Source: Xanthomonas sontii (GTDB taxonomy: Bacteria; Pseudomonadota; Gammaproteobacteria; Xanthomonadales; Xanthomonadaceae). Taken from it: a stretch of 64,000 nucleotides of DNA. Positions 1 through 8,352 of the stretch are shown here, in pieces (within the stretch, counting starts at the first letter, position 1; each line of letters opens with the position of its first letter). The stretch lies in contig NZ_CP132342.1 in assembly GCF_040529055.1 (NCBI RefSeq), positions 1,203,001-1,267,000 of the forward strand. Reading direction: 5' to 3'. Both the position numbers and the translations under genes were made by a program. A model generated the notes under the pieces. It saw only the letters and a program-made list of their open reading frames with translations. It did not search any database and was not told where the DNA came from.

Positions 1-1185
1 CCAACGCGTGGCCTGGCTGAAGGCGACCTGGGTGGGGATGCCGGCCGGCCCGGCCTGGTAGAAGGTCTGCACCGCGGGGTCGTCGCTCTGGGTGATGTCC
101 CACTGCGCGATGGCGTCGGCCAGGGTGCGGCTGTGCACGGTGGCCTGGTCGGTGTGCAGCAGGCCGCCGCGCGCCAGTTCGCCGAGGATGGCGACGATGC
201 CGCCGGCGCGGTGCACGTCCTCGATGTGGTACTTCTGCGTGTTCGGCGCCACCTTGCACAGCTGCGGCACGCGCTTGGACAGGCGGTCGATGTCGCGCAG
301 GGTGAACGGCACCTCGGCTTCCTGCGCGGCGGCGAGCAGGTGCAGGATGGTGTTGGTGGAGCCGCCCATCGCGATGTCCAGGGTCATCGCGTTCTCGAAC
401 GCCTGGAAGGTGGCGATGCCGCGCGGCAGCGCGCGCGGGTCTTCGGCGCCGTACCAGCGGTGGCACAGTTCCACCGCGGTGCGGCCGGCCTTGAGGAACA
501 GTTGCTCGCGGTCGGCGTGGGTGGCGACCACGGTGCCGTTGCCGGGCAGGGCCAGGCCCAGCGCTTCGGTCAGGCAGTTCATCGAGTTGGCGGTGAACAT
601 GCCCGAGCAGGAGCCGCAGGTGGGGCAGGCGCTGCGCTCGAACGCGGCGACCTTCTCGTCGGAGGCGGTGGGATCGGCGGCGATCACCATCGCGTCGATC
701 AGGTCCAGGTTGTGGTCGGCGAGCTTGGTCTTGCCGGCTTCCATCGGCCCGCCGGAGACGAACACGGTGGGGATGTTGAGGCGCAGCGCGGCCATCAGCA
801 TGCCGGGGGTGATCTTGTCGCAGTTGGAGATGCACACCAGCGCATCGGCGCAGTGCGCGTTGACCATGTACTCGACCGAGTCGGCGATGATCTCGCGGCT
901 GGGCAGCGAGTACAGCATGCCGTCGTGGCCCATGGCGATGCCGTCGTCCACGGCGATGGTGTCGAACTCCTTGGCCACGCCGCCGACGCGCTCGATCTCG
1001 CGCGCGACCAGTTGCCCGAGATCCTTCAGGTGCACGTGGCCGGGCACGAACTGGGTGAAGGAGTTGGCGATGGCGATGATCGGCTTGTGGAAGTCGGCGT
1101 CCTGCATGCCGGTGGCGCGCCACAGTGCGCGGGCGCCGGCCATGTTGCGGCCGTGGGTCGAGGTCTTGGAGCGATAGTCGGGCAT
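1..1185 (-). CDS. ilvD: Dihydroxy-acid dehydratase, 5' part (runs off the window)
   Basis: This enzyme dehydrates 2,3-dihydroxy-3-methylbutanoate/pentanoate to the 2-oxo acids in cytosolic valine, leucine and isoleucine synthesis. The reverse strand from an ATG at 1185 reads [20 protein letters not shown], the classic IlvD amino terminus. It continues with the iron-sulfur cysteine segments ([12 protein letters not shown] and [18 protein letters not shown]). About 395 of the usual roughly 612 residues lie inside the window; the C-terminus is beyond position 1. No strong ribosome site precedes the ATG, but the N-terminus fits the family exactly. It is divergent from the GH5 gene. The family assignment is certain from the motifs. 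Confidence 0.97.
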   Translation of the reverse strand, partial: MPDYRSKTSTHGRNMAGARALWRATGMQDADFHKPIIAIANSFTQFVPGHVHLKDLGQLVAREIERVGGVAKEFDTIAVDDGIAMGHDGMLYSLPSREIIADSVEYMVNAHCADALVCISNCDKITPGMLMAALRLNIPTVFVSGGPMEAGKTKLADHNLDLIDAMVIAADPTASDEKVAAFERSACPTCGSCSGMFTANSMNCLTEALGLALPGNGTVVATHADREQLFLKAGRTAVELCHRWYGAEDPRALPRGIATFQAFENAMTLDIAMGGSTNTILHLLAAAQEAEVPFTLRDIDRLSKRVPQLCKVAPNTQKYHIEDVHRAGGIVAILGELARGGLLHTDQATVHSRTLADAIAQWDITQSDDPAVQTFYQAGPAGIPTQVAFSQATRW

Positions 1186-1418
1186 GGGAGCAGCGAACGA
1201 GCGGGCGGGGAGGCTGGCGATGGTGGCGCGATCGGATCGTTGCTGCTGCAACCGTCCTGGACGCCCACCGGTGGGCCGACCACGTTAGCACGCAGGCTGG
1301 CGCCGCCGCGCGCCGGTCAGGAGTGCGGAGCGGTTCGCAGACCTGCCCAAACACGCTTGGCAGACTGCGGTGGCCGGTGCGTCAGGGGGCGTAGGCCCGG
1401 CTCGCCCATCATGACCAC

Positions 1419-1424
1419 AGGAGG
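1419..1424 (+). promoter_or_regulatory. Ribosome binding site of the GH5 gene
   Basis: A perfect AGGAGG lies 5 nt before the ATG at 1430. It overlaps an in-frame GTG at 1424, which argues for the ATG as the start. Confidence 0.75.
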
Positions 1425-1429
1425 TGTCC

Positions 1430-2791
1430 ATGCTTCGGCATGTGCGTTCGTCGTATCCCGCTGTTTCCTCCCCCGCCCCTTCCCTTGTGTCCACCCCAGC
1501 CGATCCGGGCCGCCGCAGCGTGCTGCGCGCCGGTGTCGGCATCGCCGCCGGCGCAGCGCTGTGGGGCCTTGGCGGCCAGGCCCGCGCCGCCGGCACGCTG
1601 CCGTTCGCCGGCCTCAATCTGTCCGGATTGGCGTCCAACAACTTCGTCGACAACGCCGTCATCGACCGGAACTACCGCGACATCAGCGACCAGCATATCG
1701 TCGCCGCCGGCGCCTGCCCGCTGTTCCGCCTGCCCACCACCGCCGCACGCTTCAGTACCGGCCAGGGGATGCCGCTCAACGCCACGTATTGCGACCAAGT
1801 CGAGAAAGTGCTGAACCGGCTCGCGCAGCGCGGCAAGGTGGCGATCCTGGAGTTGCACGACTACATGCGCTTGCCGATCAAGGTCGCGAGCAAGTCCGGT
1901 TACCGGCGCGATCGCGCCGGGCAGTTGATCGGGCCGGACGGCCGCGCGGTCGCCGATCCGGCCGACCAATCGGTGTGGAACGGCACCTACCGCAAAGGCA
2001 ATTTCCTGTACCTGGCCTACTTCGATCCTGCCGACAATCTGCTCAAGCTCTACGAATATCGCGTGATCGGCACGCCGGGCTGCACGCTGTACAACGCCGC
2101 CGGCCTGCCGGATCTGTGGAGTCGCATCGTGCAGCGCTTCCGCTCGCATCCGGCGATCTTCGGCTGGGGCCTGATGAACGAGCCCTACCAGGGACCGGAG
2201 CGCAACGCCGACGGCAGCACGCTGGTGATGGCCGATCACTGGCTGCGGACCGCCACCGCCACCGCAGCGCGCATCTTCGATTTCGACCGATCGCATTACG
2301 TGTTCGTCTGCGGCAATCAGTACGCCAGTGCGCGCCTGTGGGACCAGGTGTCCAACAACCTGGACACGATCCCCGACCCGTACGACCGCATCGTCTACGA
2401 GGCGCACAACTACCTGGACAACGAGGGTCGCGGCGGCGGCGCCTGGGCCAATCCCAATGAAACCGTCGCGCCGGACACCGGCATCGAGATGGTCAAGCCA
2501 TTCATCGACTGGCTGGGACACCGAGGCAAGCGCGGCTTTCTCGGCGAGCACGGCTACCCGGCGGGCAACGCCAGCGCGGAGTTGGCGACCAAGCGCATGC
2601 TCGCGCACCTGCAGGCCAACAACATCCCCAGTACGCAGTGGTGCTTCGGGCCCGGTTGGCCCGACAACGACGTGTTGGGCATGAGCCGCGACGTCGGCAT
2701 GGACATCCAGGTCAAGTCCAATATCGCTGCGGTGCAGCCGTACTTCGACGCGCGCCTGTCCAGCTACGTGCCGCCGCCGCCGAAGAGCTGA
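1430..2791 (+). CDS. Secreted glycoside hydrolase family 5 (endoglucanase-like)
   Basis: This 453-aa protein is predicted to be an exported beta-glycanase of clan GH-A. The N-terminus has a twin-arginine-like signal (GRRSVLRAG, then a hydrophobic stretch ending GGQARA). The retaining-mechanism glutamates are visible: the acid/base in GLMNEP (E251) and the nucleophile in FLGEHGYP (E373). No carbohydrate-binding module or linker follows the catalytic domain, unlike multidomain xanthomonad cellulases. The start is set by AGGAGG at 1419-1424. It stands alone, divergent from ilvD. Endoglucanase is the likeliest activity; other beta-1,4-glycanases in GH5 are possible. Confidence 0.88.
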   Translation: MLRHVRSSYPAVSSPAPSLVSTPADPGRRSVLRAGVGIAAGAALWGLGGQARAAGTLPFAGLNLSGLASNNFVDNAVIDRNYRDISDQHIVAAGACPLFRLPTTAARFSTGQGMPLNATYCDQVEKVLNRLAQRGKVAILELHDYMRLPIKVASKSGYRRDRAGQLIGPDGRAVADPADQSVWNGTYRKGNFLYLAYFDPADNLLKLYEYRVIGTPGCTLYNAAGLPDLWSRIVQRFRSHPAIFGWGLMNEPYQGPERNADGSTLVMADHWLRTATATAARIFDFDRSHYVFVCGNQYASARLWDQVSNNLDTIPDPYDRIVYEAHNYLDNEGRGGGAWANPNETVAPDTGIEMVKPFIDWLGHRGKRGFLGEHGYPAGNASAELATKRMLAHLQANNIPSTQWCFGPGWPDNDVLGMSRDVGMDIQVKSNIAAVQPYFDARLSSYVPPPPKS

Positions 2792-2893
2792 CGCGTCGCG
2801 CGTGCGTCCGCAGTGATGCCCAACCGCCGGCTGCGGGTTTCCGCGGCCGGCGGAACCGGGCATCATCGTGGCTGGACTCAGGAAGACGTTGCC

Positions 2894-3451
2894 ATGAAAA
2901 GGTCGAAGACGACCGCCTTGTTGCTGATGAGCGCCGCGCCGCTGCTGTTCACCGCCTGCGGGCGCGAGCCGGAAGCCAAGGCCCAGGAAGGCCTGTACAC
3001 CTCGGTGGACGCCTGCGTGGCGCAGACCCACGACATCGCCACCTGCCGCGAGGCCTTCGCGCAGGCGCAGAAGCAGGCGGCCGAGCAGGGGCCCAAGTAC
3101 GCCAGCCGCGAGCAGTGCGCGCAGGACTATTCACAGGATCGCTGCGTGGAGCAGCGCGACAGCCACGGCCATTCCTTCATCGGGCCGATGATGACCGGCT
3201 TCTTCCTGTCGCAGATGCTCAACAACAACCGCGCTGCCGGTTTCAATGCGGCCCCCGCCTACCAGGACCGGCAGAACCAGTGGCAGCGGCCGGCGTCCTA
3301 TTCCGGCGGTGCCGGTGCGGCGGCCGCCAGCGGCACGATGCTACGCGGCAACCAGACCATGACCCACATCGGCGCCACGCCGAATCGTGCGGTCACCGTC
3401 AGCCGCGGCGGTTTCGGCGAATCCGCCGGTGGGCGCGGCTTCGGCAGCTGA
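2894..3451 (+). CDS. DUF1190 (YgiB-like) lipoprotein
   Basis: This 185-aa protein has a lipoprotein-type signal (LLFTAC around residue 22). It carries the Cys-rich DUF1190 core with repeated ACVAQ, TCREAF, QCAQDY and RCVEQ segments. The C-terminal half is Gly/Ser/Asn-rich and low complexity. It lies 34 nt before a glutathionylspermidine-synthase-like ATP-grasp gene, the same pairing as ygiB-ygiC of enterobacteria, whose role is not well defined. AGGAAG about 10 nt before the ATG supports the start. Family membership is clear; function is unknown. Confidence 0.85.
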   Translation: MKRSKTTALLLMSAAPLLFTACGREPEAKAQEGLYTSVDACVAQTHDIATCREAFAQAQKQAAEQGPKYASREQCAQDYSQDRCVEQRDSHGHSFIGPMMTGFFLSQMLNNNRAAGFNAAPAYQDRQNQWQRPASYSGGAGAAAASGTMLRGNQTMTHIGATPNRAVTVSRGGFGESAGGRGFGS

Positions 3452-3485
3452 GTCCGGCTTTTTCCCTCATCGCACGAGACCCCGC

Positions 3486-4667
3486 ATGAAACGCATCGCG
3501 ATCGTCGAGCGCGGCGACTGGCGCGCCCAGGCCGCGGAGTACGGTTTCCGCTTCCACACCATCGACGGCCAGCGCTACTGGGACGAACGCGCCTACTACG
3601 CGTTCAACCTGCGCCAGATCGAGCGCGATCTGGAAGACCCCAGTGCCGAACTGCACGCGATGGCGATGGGCCTGCTCGACGAGATCGTCGCCAGCGAGGC
3701 GCTGATGCAGCGGCTGGCGATCCCGCCGGCGTTCCGCGACTGGATCGCCGACAGCTGGCGGCGCCGCGAGCTGCATCTGTACGGGCGCCTGGACCTGGCC
3801 TACGACGGCCGCGGCCCGGCCAAGCTCTACGAACTCAACTACGACACGCCGACCTCGCTGTTCGAGTCGGCGTTCTTCCAGTGGCAGTGGCTGGAGGACC
3901 AGCGCGCGCAGGGCCGATTGCCGGACGAGGCCGACCAGTTCAACTCCATCCACGAAGCCCTGCTGGAGCGCTTCGCCGCGCTCGCCGGCGGGTTGCCGCC
4001 GCCGCTGTACTTCGCCGCGGTGCGCGATTCGGAAGAGGACCAGGGCACGATCGCCTACCTGCGCGACTGCGCCGCGCAGGCCGGCGTCGGCGGCGAGCTG
4101 ATCGCGATCGAGGACATCGGCCTGTCCAGCGACGGCCGCTACACCGATCTGGACGACACGGTGATCGGCGCGCTGTTCAAGCTGTATCCGCTGGAGGACA
4201 TGTTCGCCGAGCGTTTCGGCCAGGCGCTGCCGGGCTCGGGCCTGCGCCTGCTGGAGCCGCCGTGGAAGGCGCTGCTCAGCAACAAGGGCATCCTGCCGCT
4301 GCTGTGGGAGCGCCATCGCGGCCATCCCAACCTGCTGCCGGCCGCGTTCGACGACGGCAGCGCCTTGCCGCCGGGTTGGGTACGCAAGCCGCTGCATTCG
4401 CGCGAGGGCGCCAACATCGTGCTGCACCTGGACGATGGCCGCGTGCTGGAGAGCGACGGCCCCTATGCCGGGCCCTACATCCGCCAGCAAGCGCATCCGC
4501 TGCCGGCGTTCGAGGGCCGCTACCCGATGGTCGGCAGCTGGATCGTCGGCGACCGCGCCTGCGGCATCGGCATTCGCGAGGACGATGGTCCGATCACAAG
4601 CGACAGCGCGCGGTTCCTGCCGCACGCCATCGTCGAGGAGGCGCGGCCGGGCGTGCTGTATGCGTGA
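3486..4667 (+). CDS. Glutathionylspermidine synthase-like preATP-grasp protein (YgiC/YjfC family)
   Basis: This 393-aa protein is predicted to be a cytosolic ATP-dependent amide ligase of the GspS C-terminal-domain family. Conserved stretches include WDERAYYAFN near residue 35, LYELNYDTPTSLFE near 120, and a C-terminal GYxGPYIxQ-like segment (SDGPYAGPYIRQQ) with GSWIVGD. It lacks the N-terminal amidase domain of bifunctional Gsp, so it cannot be assumed to make glutathionylspermidine. It follows the DUF1190 gene and overlaps the next gene by 8 nt, suggesting a three-gene operon. Confidence 0.88.
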   Translation: MKRIAIVERGDWRAQAAEYGFRFHTIDGQRYWDERAYYAFNLRQIERDLEDPSAELHAMAMGLLDEIVASEALMQRLAIPPAFRDWIADSWRRRELHLYGRLDLAYDGRGPAKLYELNYDTPTSLFESAFFQWQWLEDQRAQGRLPDEADQFNSIHEALLERFAALAGGLPPPLYFAAVRDSEEDQGTIAYLRDCAAQAGVGGELIAIEDIGLSSDGRYTDLDDTVIGALFKLYPLEDMFAERFGQALPGSGLRLLEPPWKALLSNKGILPLLWERHRGHPNLLPAAFDDGSALPPGWVRKPLHSREGANIVLHLDDGRVLESDGPYAGPYIRQQAHPLPAFEGRYPMVGSWIVGDRACGIGIREDDGPITSDSARFLPHAIVEEARPGVLYA

Positions 4668-5337
4668 GTCGGTGTCGCGCGCCGACACGGCGTCGCCTGA
4701 TGCGCCGCGTCGGCATCGCAACGACGGAACGCCCTTGGCCGCGTATGCCGACCAGGTGGCGGTGCGCTGCCATCGCTGCGGCGCGCCGGGCTGGGTACTT
4801 GCGCAGTGGGAGCCGTATCGCTGGCAGGCGCGCTTCCGTTGCGGGCAGTGCAGCGCTGCGTTGGACAGCGCGGCGGACGACTGGGTGGGAATGGTGCAGT
4901 TGGTCGGCCGCCGGGCCTGCGGCCACTGCGGGCATCAGTGGGTGCATGTCTGTGCAGCGTCGGCCGCCGCTGTACCGCCGCCGAAGACCTTGCCCGGGCG
5001 CTGCGCGTCGTGTCGCAAGGACTGTGCGGTGGCGGTGCAGCCGCGGCGCGTGCGCGACGGCTCGCCCCACGATCCGCATTTCGGCATGCCGCTGGCGCTG
5101 GTCGCGCCGACCCGCGCCGGCCTGCTGTGGGCCTACAACCCGCGCCATCTGCAGGAGTTGCAGGACTATGTGGCGGCGACGCTGCGCGAACGCCGCGGCC
5201 TGTTCGGGCGCTCGATGGTGGCGCGGTTGCCGGCGTGGATGAAGCTGGCGCGGCATCGGCCGCTGATGCTGCGGACCTTGCAGCGTCTGCAGCAGGCCAG
5301 TGCGCAGCTGTCGCCGCCGCCTGCGGCGGCAACGTAG
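4660..5337 (+). CDS. Hypothetical double zinc-ribbon protein
   Basis: This 225-aa protein is not a family I recognise. It contains four CxxC knuckles (CHRC, CGQC, CGHC, CASC) in the first 125 residues, consistent with two zinc ribbons. A segment LLWAYNPRHLQELQDYVAATLRER and a basic, amphipathic C-terminus follow. No signal peptide or membrane segment is visible. The ATG at 4660 lies inside the end of the upstream ATP-grasp gene (stop TGA 4665-4667), so translation is probably coupled. The position suggests it works with the YgiB/YgiC-like pair. The function is unknown. Confidence 0.7.
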   Translation: MRESVSRADTASPDAPRRHRNDGTPLAAYADQVAVRCHRCGAPGWVLAQWEPYRWQARFRCGQCSAALDSAADDWVGMVQLVGRRACGHCGHQWVHVCAASAAAVPPPKTLPGRCASCRKDCAVAVQPRRVRDGSPHDPHFGMPLALVAPTRAGLLWAYNPRHLQELQDYVAATLRERRGLFGRSMVARLPAWMKLARHRPLMLRTLQRLQQASAQLSPPPAAAT

Positions 5338-5423
5338 CGGCGGCGTCTGCGGTTTCATTCTTCGCCGTGAATGCGGCCGGCGCAGTCGCGCCACGCGCGA
5401 CGCATGCGAAATGTCTACGATGT

Positions 5424-5429
5424 GATACT
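5424..5429 (+). promoter_or_regulatory. Possible extended -10 element for the 5496-6838 gene pair
   Basis: TGTGATACT reads as a TGn-extended -10 (GATACT at 5424-5429) in an AT-richer island about 65 nt before the first gene. No convincing -35 element is seen. Confidence 0.3.
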
Positions 5430-5495
5430 CGTCACGATTGACCGGGCTTGCCCGTCTGACGAAGATCGACATCGGGGAGTGCTGCGGGGGCCGGC

Positions 5496-5879
5496 ATGTC
5501 TGCATCTCGTATTCGCGCCAGAGTGCTGGTGCTGCTGGCGTGCGTCGCAGCCAACTGCAGTGCGTGCGCGGTGGTGACGGTCTCCACCGCGCGCGAGGAC
5601 GTGGTCGTGCGTGGCCTGTTCGGCGCACGCGTCGCCACGACGGGATTGGCCCCTGTGGCGATCCGTTCGCGCGGGCTGGGAATTTCGCAGACCCCGCGCG
5701 CGTGGACGCTGGGCTGGCACGCCGAAACCGCGATCTATGTTCCCCCGGATGCGGACGCGTGCCGCATCGTGCTGATGTCCAATACCGAAGCCGAGGTCCG
5801 CCGCCTGCTTGCGATCCTGCAGGCCGGCGGTGGCGATGTGTCTCAGGTCTGCATCGCATCACAGGAGGTGTCACGATGA
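5496..5879 (+). CDS. Small exported protein of unknown function
   Basis: This 127-aa protein has an N-terminal hydrophobic segment (VLVLLACVAANCSACAVV) that should act as a signal peptide. The cysteines there do not form a good lipobox. The mature part is predicted soluble and beta-rich, with no motif I recognise. Its stop codon overlaps the ATG of the next gene (ATGA at 5876-5879), so the two are translationally coupled. It is probably periplasmic or envelope-associated and acts with the downstream lipoprotein. Confidence 0.65.
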   Translation: MSASRIRARVLVLLACVAANCSACAVVTVSTAREDVVVRGLFGARVATTGLAPVAIRSRGLGISQTPRAWTLGWHAETAIYVPPDADACRIVLMSNTEAEVRRLLAILQAGGGDVSQVCIASQEVSR

Positions 5880-6838
5880 AAACGTCTCTGGCTTGTTTCT
5901 CTGTTCTGCTGTTGGGCGGCTGCGCGCATTTGGAGCAGGCGCCGTTGGTCTACGCGTCGAAGACGAGCTTCGGTGTCGATGTTTCCACGGCATCCACCGA
6001 AAACCCAGGCATTTCGATGAACCTGGGCTACAAGCAGGTGGATGCGGCCTATGTGCCGGTGGCGGTGGCGAGAAAGTGCAACGACGGCGTTGCCGGTGCC
6101 GACTGCAGCAAACAGGGCTACGAGCTGCTGGTGATCTCCGGCGTCGCCAGAGAGGGCGATTCGGACGCCGACGGGACCAGCGAAGATGCACGGATCGAAG
6201 CGGCCAAGAAGGCATCGACTGACTATGCGAGGGCGCTGTCGGAGGAGACGCTGGCGAAGCAGGCGATGATCGAGGCCGATAGCAAGCTCAAGCAACTGCG
6301 CGACAGCTACAGCGCAGCCGCCAAGCGGCAAAGCGCATACGATCAAGCGAAGCTGAAATGGGCGTCGCTGCAGGCAGCGGCGGCGAGCCCGGGCACGGTC
6401 GAAGAGGCGGACGTGATCGCCGCGAAGAGCGCCATGGACGCGCTCGCGCCCACTGCCGAAGATCAGGCGATTCTCGCGGGCTTCGCTCAGAGCGAGAACG
6501 ACCTGCGGCAGAACGCCGCCGCCGTGGCGTCCGAGTACGCCAGCAAGCAAAAAGCGTCGGAGTTGCAGGAAGCCATTCTCAAGTCCGCCAATGCGAAGAT
6601 CGCGCGCAGCAATCTGGGCGACTCCTATTCCGTCTTTGGCAGCTTCGATGGCACGAGTACCGTCAATGGCAAGGGCTCGGCGTCGATCGGGTTGGGCAAG
6701 ATGTTCTCGACCGGCGTGGCTGCGCAACGGCTGGCGAGCGGCATATCGACCATGGCCTGCTATGACCTGATCAAGAGCAAGGCACCTGCCGCCGTCGCCG
6801 CGGCGGAACTGGAGAAGCTGTTGCAGCACTGCCAGTGA
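5876..6838 (+). CDS. Predicted lipoprotein with central coiled coil, unknown function
   Basis: This 320-aa protein has a clear lipobox (LLLGGC, Cys near residue 16). A beta-like section (FGVDVSTASTENPGISMNLGY) is followed by a long Ala/Lys/Glu-rich helical stretch (about residues 100-240) typical of a coiled coil. A Gly/Ser-rich segment (SVFGSFDGTSTVNGKGSASIGLG) precedes the C-terminus. AGGAGG at 5863-5868 lies 7 nt before the ATG. Codon third positions look less GC-biased than in neighbours, which may indicate transfer or weak selection. No family recognised; probably an outer-membrane-anchored periplasmic protein. Confidence 0.7.
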   Translation: MKTSLACFSVLLLGGCAHLEQAPLVYASKTSFGVDVSTASTENPGISMNLGYKQVDAAYVPVAVARKCNDGVAGADCSKQGYELLVISGVAREGDSDADGTSEDARIEAAKKASTDYARALSEETLAKQAMIEADSKLKQLRDSYSAAAKRQSAYDQAKLKWASLQAAAASPGTVEEADVIAAKSAMDALAPTAEDQAILAGFAQSENDLRQNAAAVASEYASKQKASELQEAILKSANAKIARSNLGDSYSVFGSFDGTSTVNGKGSASIGLGKMFSTGVAAQRLASGISTMACYDLIKSKAPAAVAAAELEKLLQHCQ

Positions 6839-6887
6839 GTGCCGTGGTTTGCGCGGCCGAGCGGTGCGGCGGCGCCGCCGCCACGCG

Positions 6888-8186
6888 CTACAGCAACCCG
6901 TCGCGCTTCACCGCCAGGTAGCGCTCGATCAGCGCGGCGGGCAGTTCCTCGCCGGTGACGTCGAGCACCATCACGCCGTGGCTGCGCAGTGCGTCGTGTG
7001 CGGCGCTGCGTTGTTGCAGGTAGCGTGCCACCGCGCCGGCCTGCACCGCCTGCGGCAGCTCGTGTGCGTCCTCCGCCAGCGCCTGGTCCAGTTCGCGCTC
7101 GCGCAGGCTGGCCACGCACACCAGGTGGCGGCGCTGCAGCAGGCGTACGGCGGCCAGCAGGTCTTCGATGTCCTCGTCGCGCACGTTGCTGACCAGCATC
7201 ACCAGCGCGCGGCGGCGCTGGCGCAGCGACAGTTCGGTGGCCGCGGTCAGGTAGTCGGTGGCCACCGGCTGCGGCTGCAGGTCGTAGCTGGCCCGCAGCA
7301 GCACGTCGACGGTGGCCATGCCGCGTTGCGGCGCCACCCAGCGCGCGTCGCTGCCGCTGGCCATCATGCCCACCGCATCGCCCTGGCGCAGCGCCAGGTA
7401 CGACACCACCAGCGCGGCGTTGAGCACATGGTCGAAGTGCGACAGGCCACGCTCGCTGGCCAGCATGCGCCGCCCGGTGTCGATCAGCATCAGCAACTGC
7501 TGGTTCTTCTCGTCCTGGTACTCGCGCGAGATCAGCTTGCGCGCGCGCGAGGTCGCCTTCCAGTCGATCTGGCGCAGGCTGTCGCCGACCCGGTATTCGC
7601 GCATCTGGTGGAAGTCGGTGCCTTCGCCGCGGCGCCGCTTCAGGTGCGCGCCGACCAGGCGCGAGGCCTGTTCGGCGCTGAACAGGGCGAAGCGGGTCAG
7701 CGGCGCGAAGTTTGGATACACGCGCACGGTCTGTGCGGACCCGGCCAGACGCTGCTGCCACCACAGGCGCCAGGGCGCATGCAGGCGCAGGTGGGTGCCG
7801 TCGAAGACGAAGCGACCGCGCGCGGTCGGGCGCAGTTGGTAGCGCACCTGGGTCTGATGCGCGGCGGGCAGGGTCATGCGTTGCGGCAGGCCCTGCAGCT
7901 CCCAGCCGCTGGGCACCAGGTCGAACAGGTCCACGCGCTGGCGCTGCGCGCTGTCCAGGTGCAGCACCACGTCGCGCTGCACACCCAGCGGCAGCGCTTC
8001 GGGCAGCTCGCGGCGCACCTGCGGCGTCGGCCGGCGCCACAGCCGCCATGCATCCAGCGCCGCGACCAGCGCGATGCCCGCCGCGACCGCCTGCCAGCTC
8101 CACAGCGGCAGCCAGCCCAGCGCCACGGCCAGGCCGTACAGCGCCCACAGCGCAAGCAAGGCCAGCAGGAGCGGGGCGGGTCTCAT
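6888..8186 (-). CDS. DUF58 domain protein
   Basis: This 432-aa protein has two N-terminal membrane segments (about residues 4-45), then the DUF58 hallmark REYRVGDSLRQIDWKATSRA and a vWA-like region (LMLIDTGRRM). DUF58 proteins are found with MoxR AAA+ ATPases and are thought to act as their membrane-linked partners. It is the last gene of the RDD-SpoIIM-DUF4129-DUF4350-MoxR-DUF58 set. It is separated from moxR by 166 nt holding a large inverted repeat, whereas all upstream genes overlap. Lower or separately controlled expression is therefore plausible. Confidence 0.92.
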   Translation of the reverse strand: MRPAPLLLALLALWALYGLAVALGWLPLWSWQAVAAGIALVAALDAWRLWRRPTPQVRRELPEALPLGVQRDVVLHLDSAQRQRVDLFDLVPSGWELQGLPQRMTLPAAHQTQVRYQLRPTARGRFVFDGTHLRLHAPWRLWWQQRLAGSAQTVRVYPNFAPLTRFALFSAEQASRLVGAHLKRRRGEGTDFHQMREYRVGDSLRQIDWKATSRARKLISREYQDEKNQQLLMLIDTGRRMLASERGLSHFDHVLNAALVVSYLALRQGDAVGMMASGSDARWVAPQRGMATVDVLLRASYDLQPQPVATDYLTAATELSLRQRRRALVMLVSNVRDEDIEDLLAAVRLLQRRHLVCVASLRERELDQALAEDAHELPQAVQAGAVARYLQQRSAAHDALRSHGVMVLDVTGEELPAALIERYLAVKRDGLL

Positions 8187-8197
8187 CGCTTGGGGGC

Positions 8198-8350
8198 CGG
8201 GAGTGGGGAATGGGGAATCGGGAATGGGAAAAGCGGCAGGGCTGCAGCGCGACGCATCGCTGCGTTCGTCAGCTCACTGCAATCGGGAATTACGGGCAAC
8301 GCCGGGAGCCCCGGCTTTTCCCATTCCCGATTCCCCATTCCCGACTCCCC
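8198..8350. repeat. Large inverted repeat with GGGAATGGGGAATCGGGAAT-type arms
   Basis: Two 37-nt arms (8198-8234 and 8314-8350) are near-perfect reverse complements built from GGGAATGG/GGGAATCG units, around a 79-nt loop. A lone degenerate copy of the same unit is at about 41264-41289. It resembles a short non-autonomous element or processing hairpin between moxR and the DUF58 gene. Confidence 0.85.
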
Positions 8351-8352
8351 GC

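Noticed and set aside
133..2460. A 775-codon plus-strand open frame antisense to ilvD and running into the GH5 gene
   Set aside because: It is antisense to clear IlvD sequence and composed of Ala/Arg/Gly/His-rich translation typical of shadow frames in GC-rich DNA.
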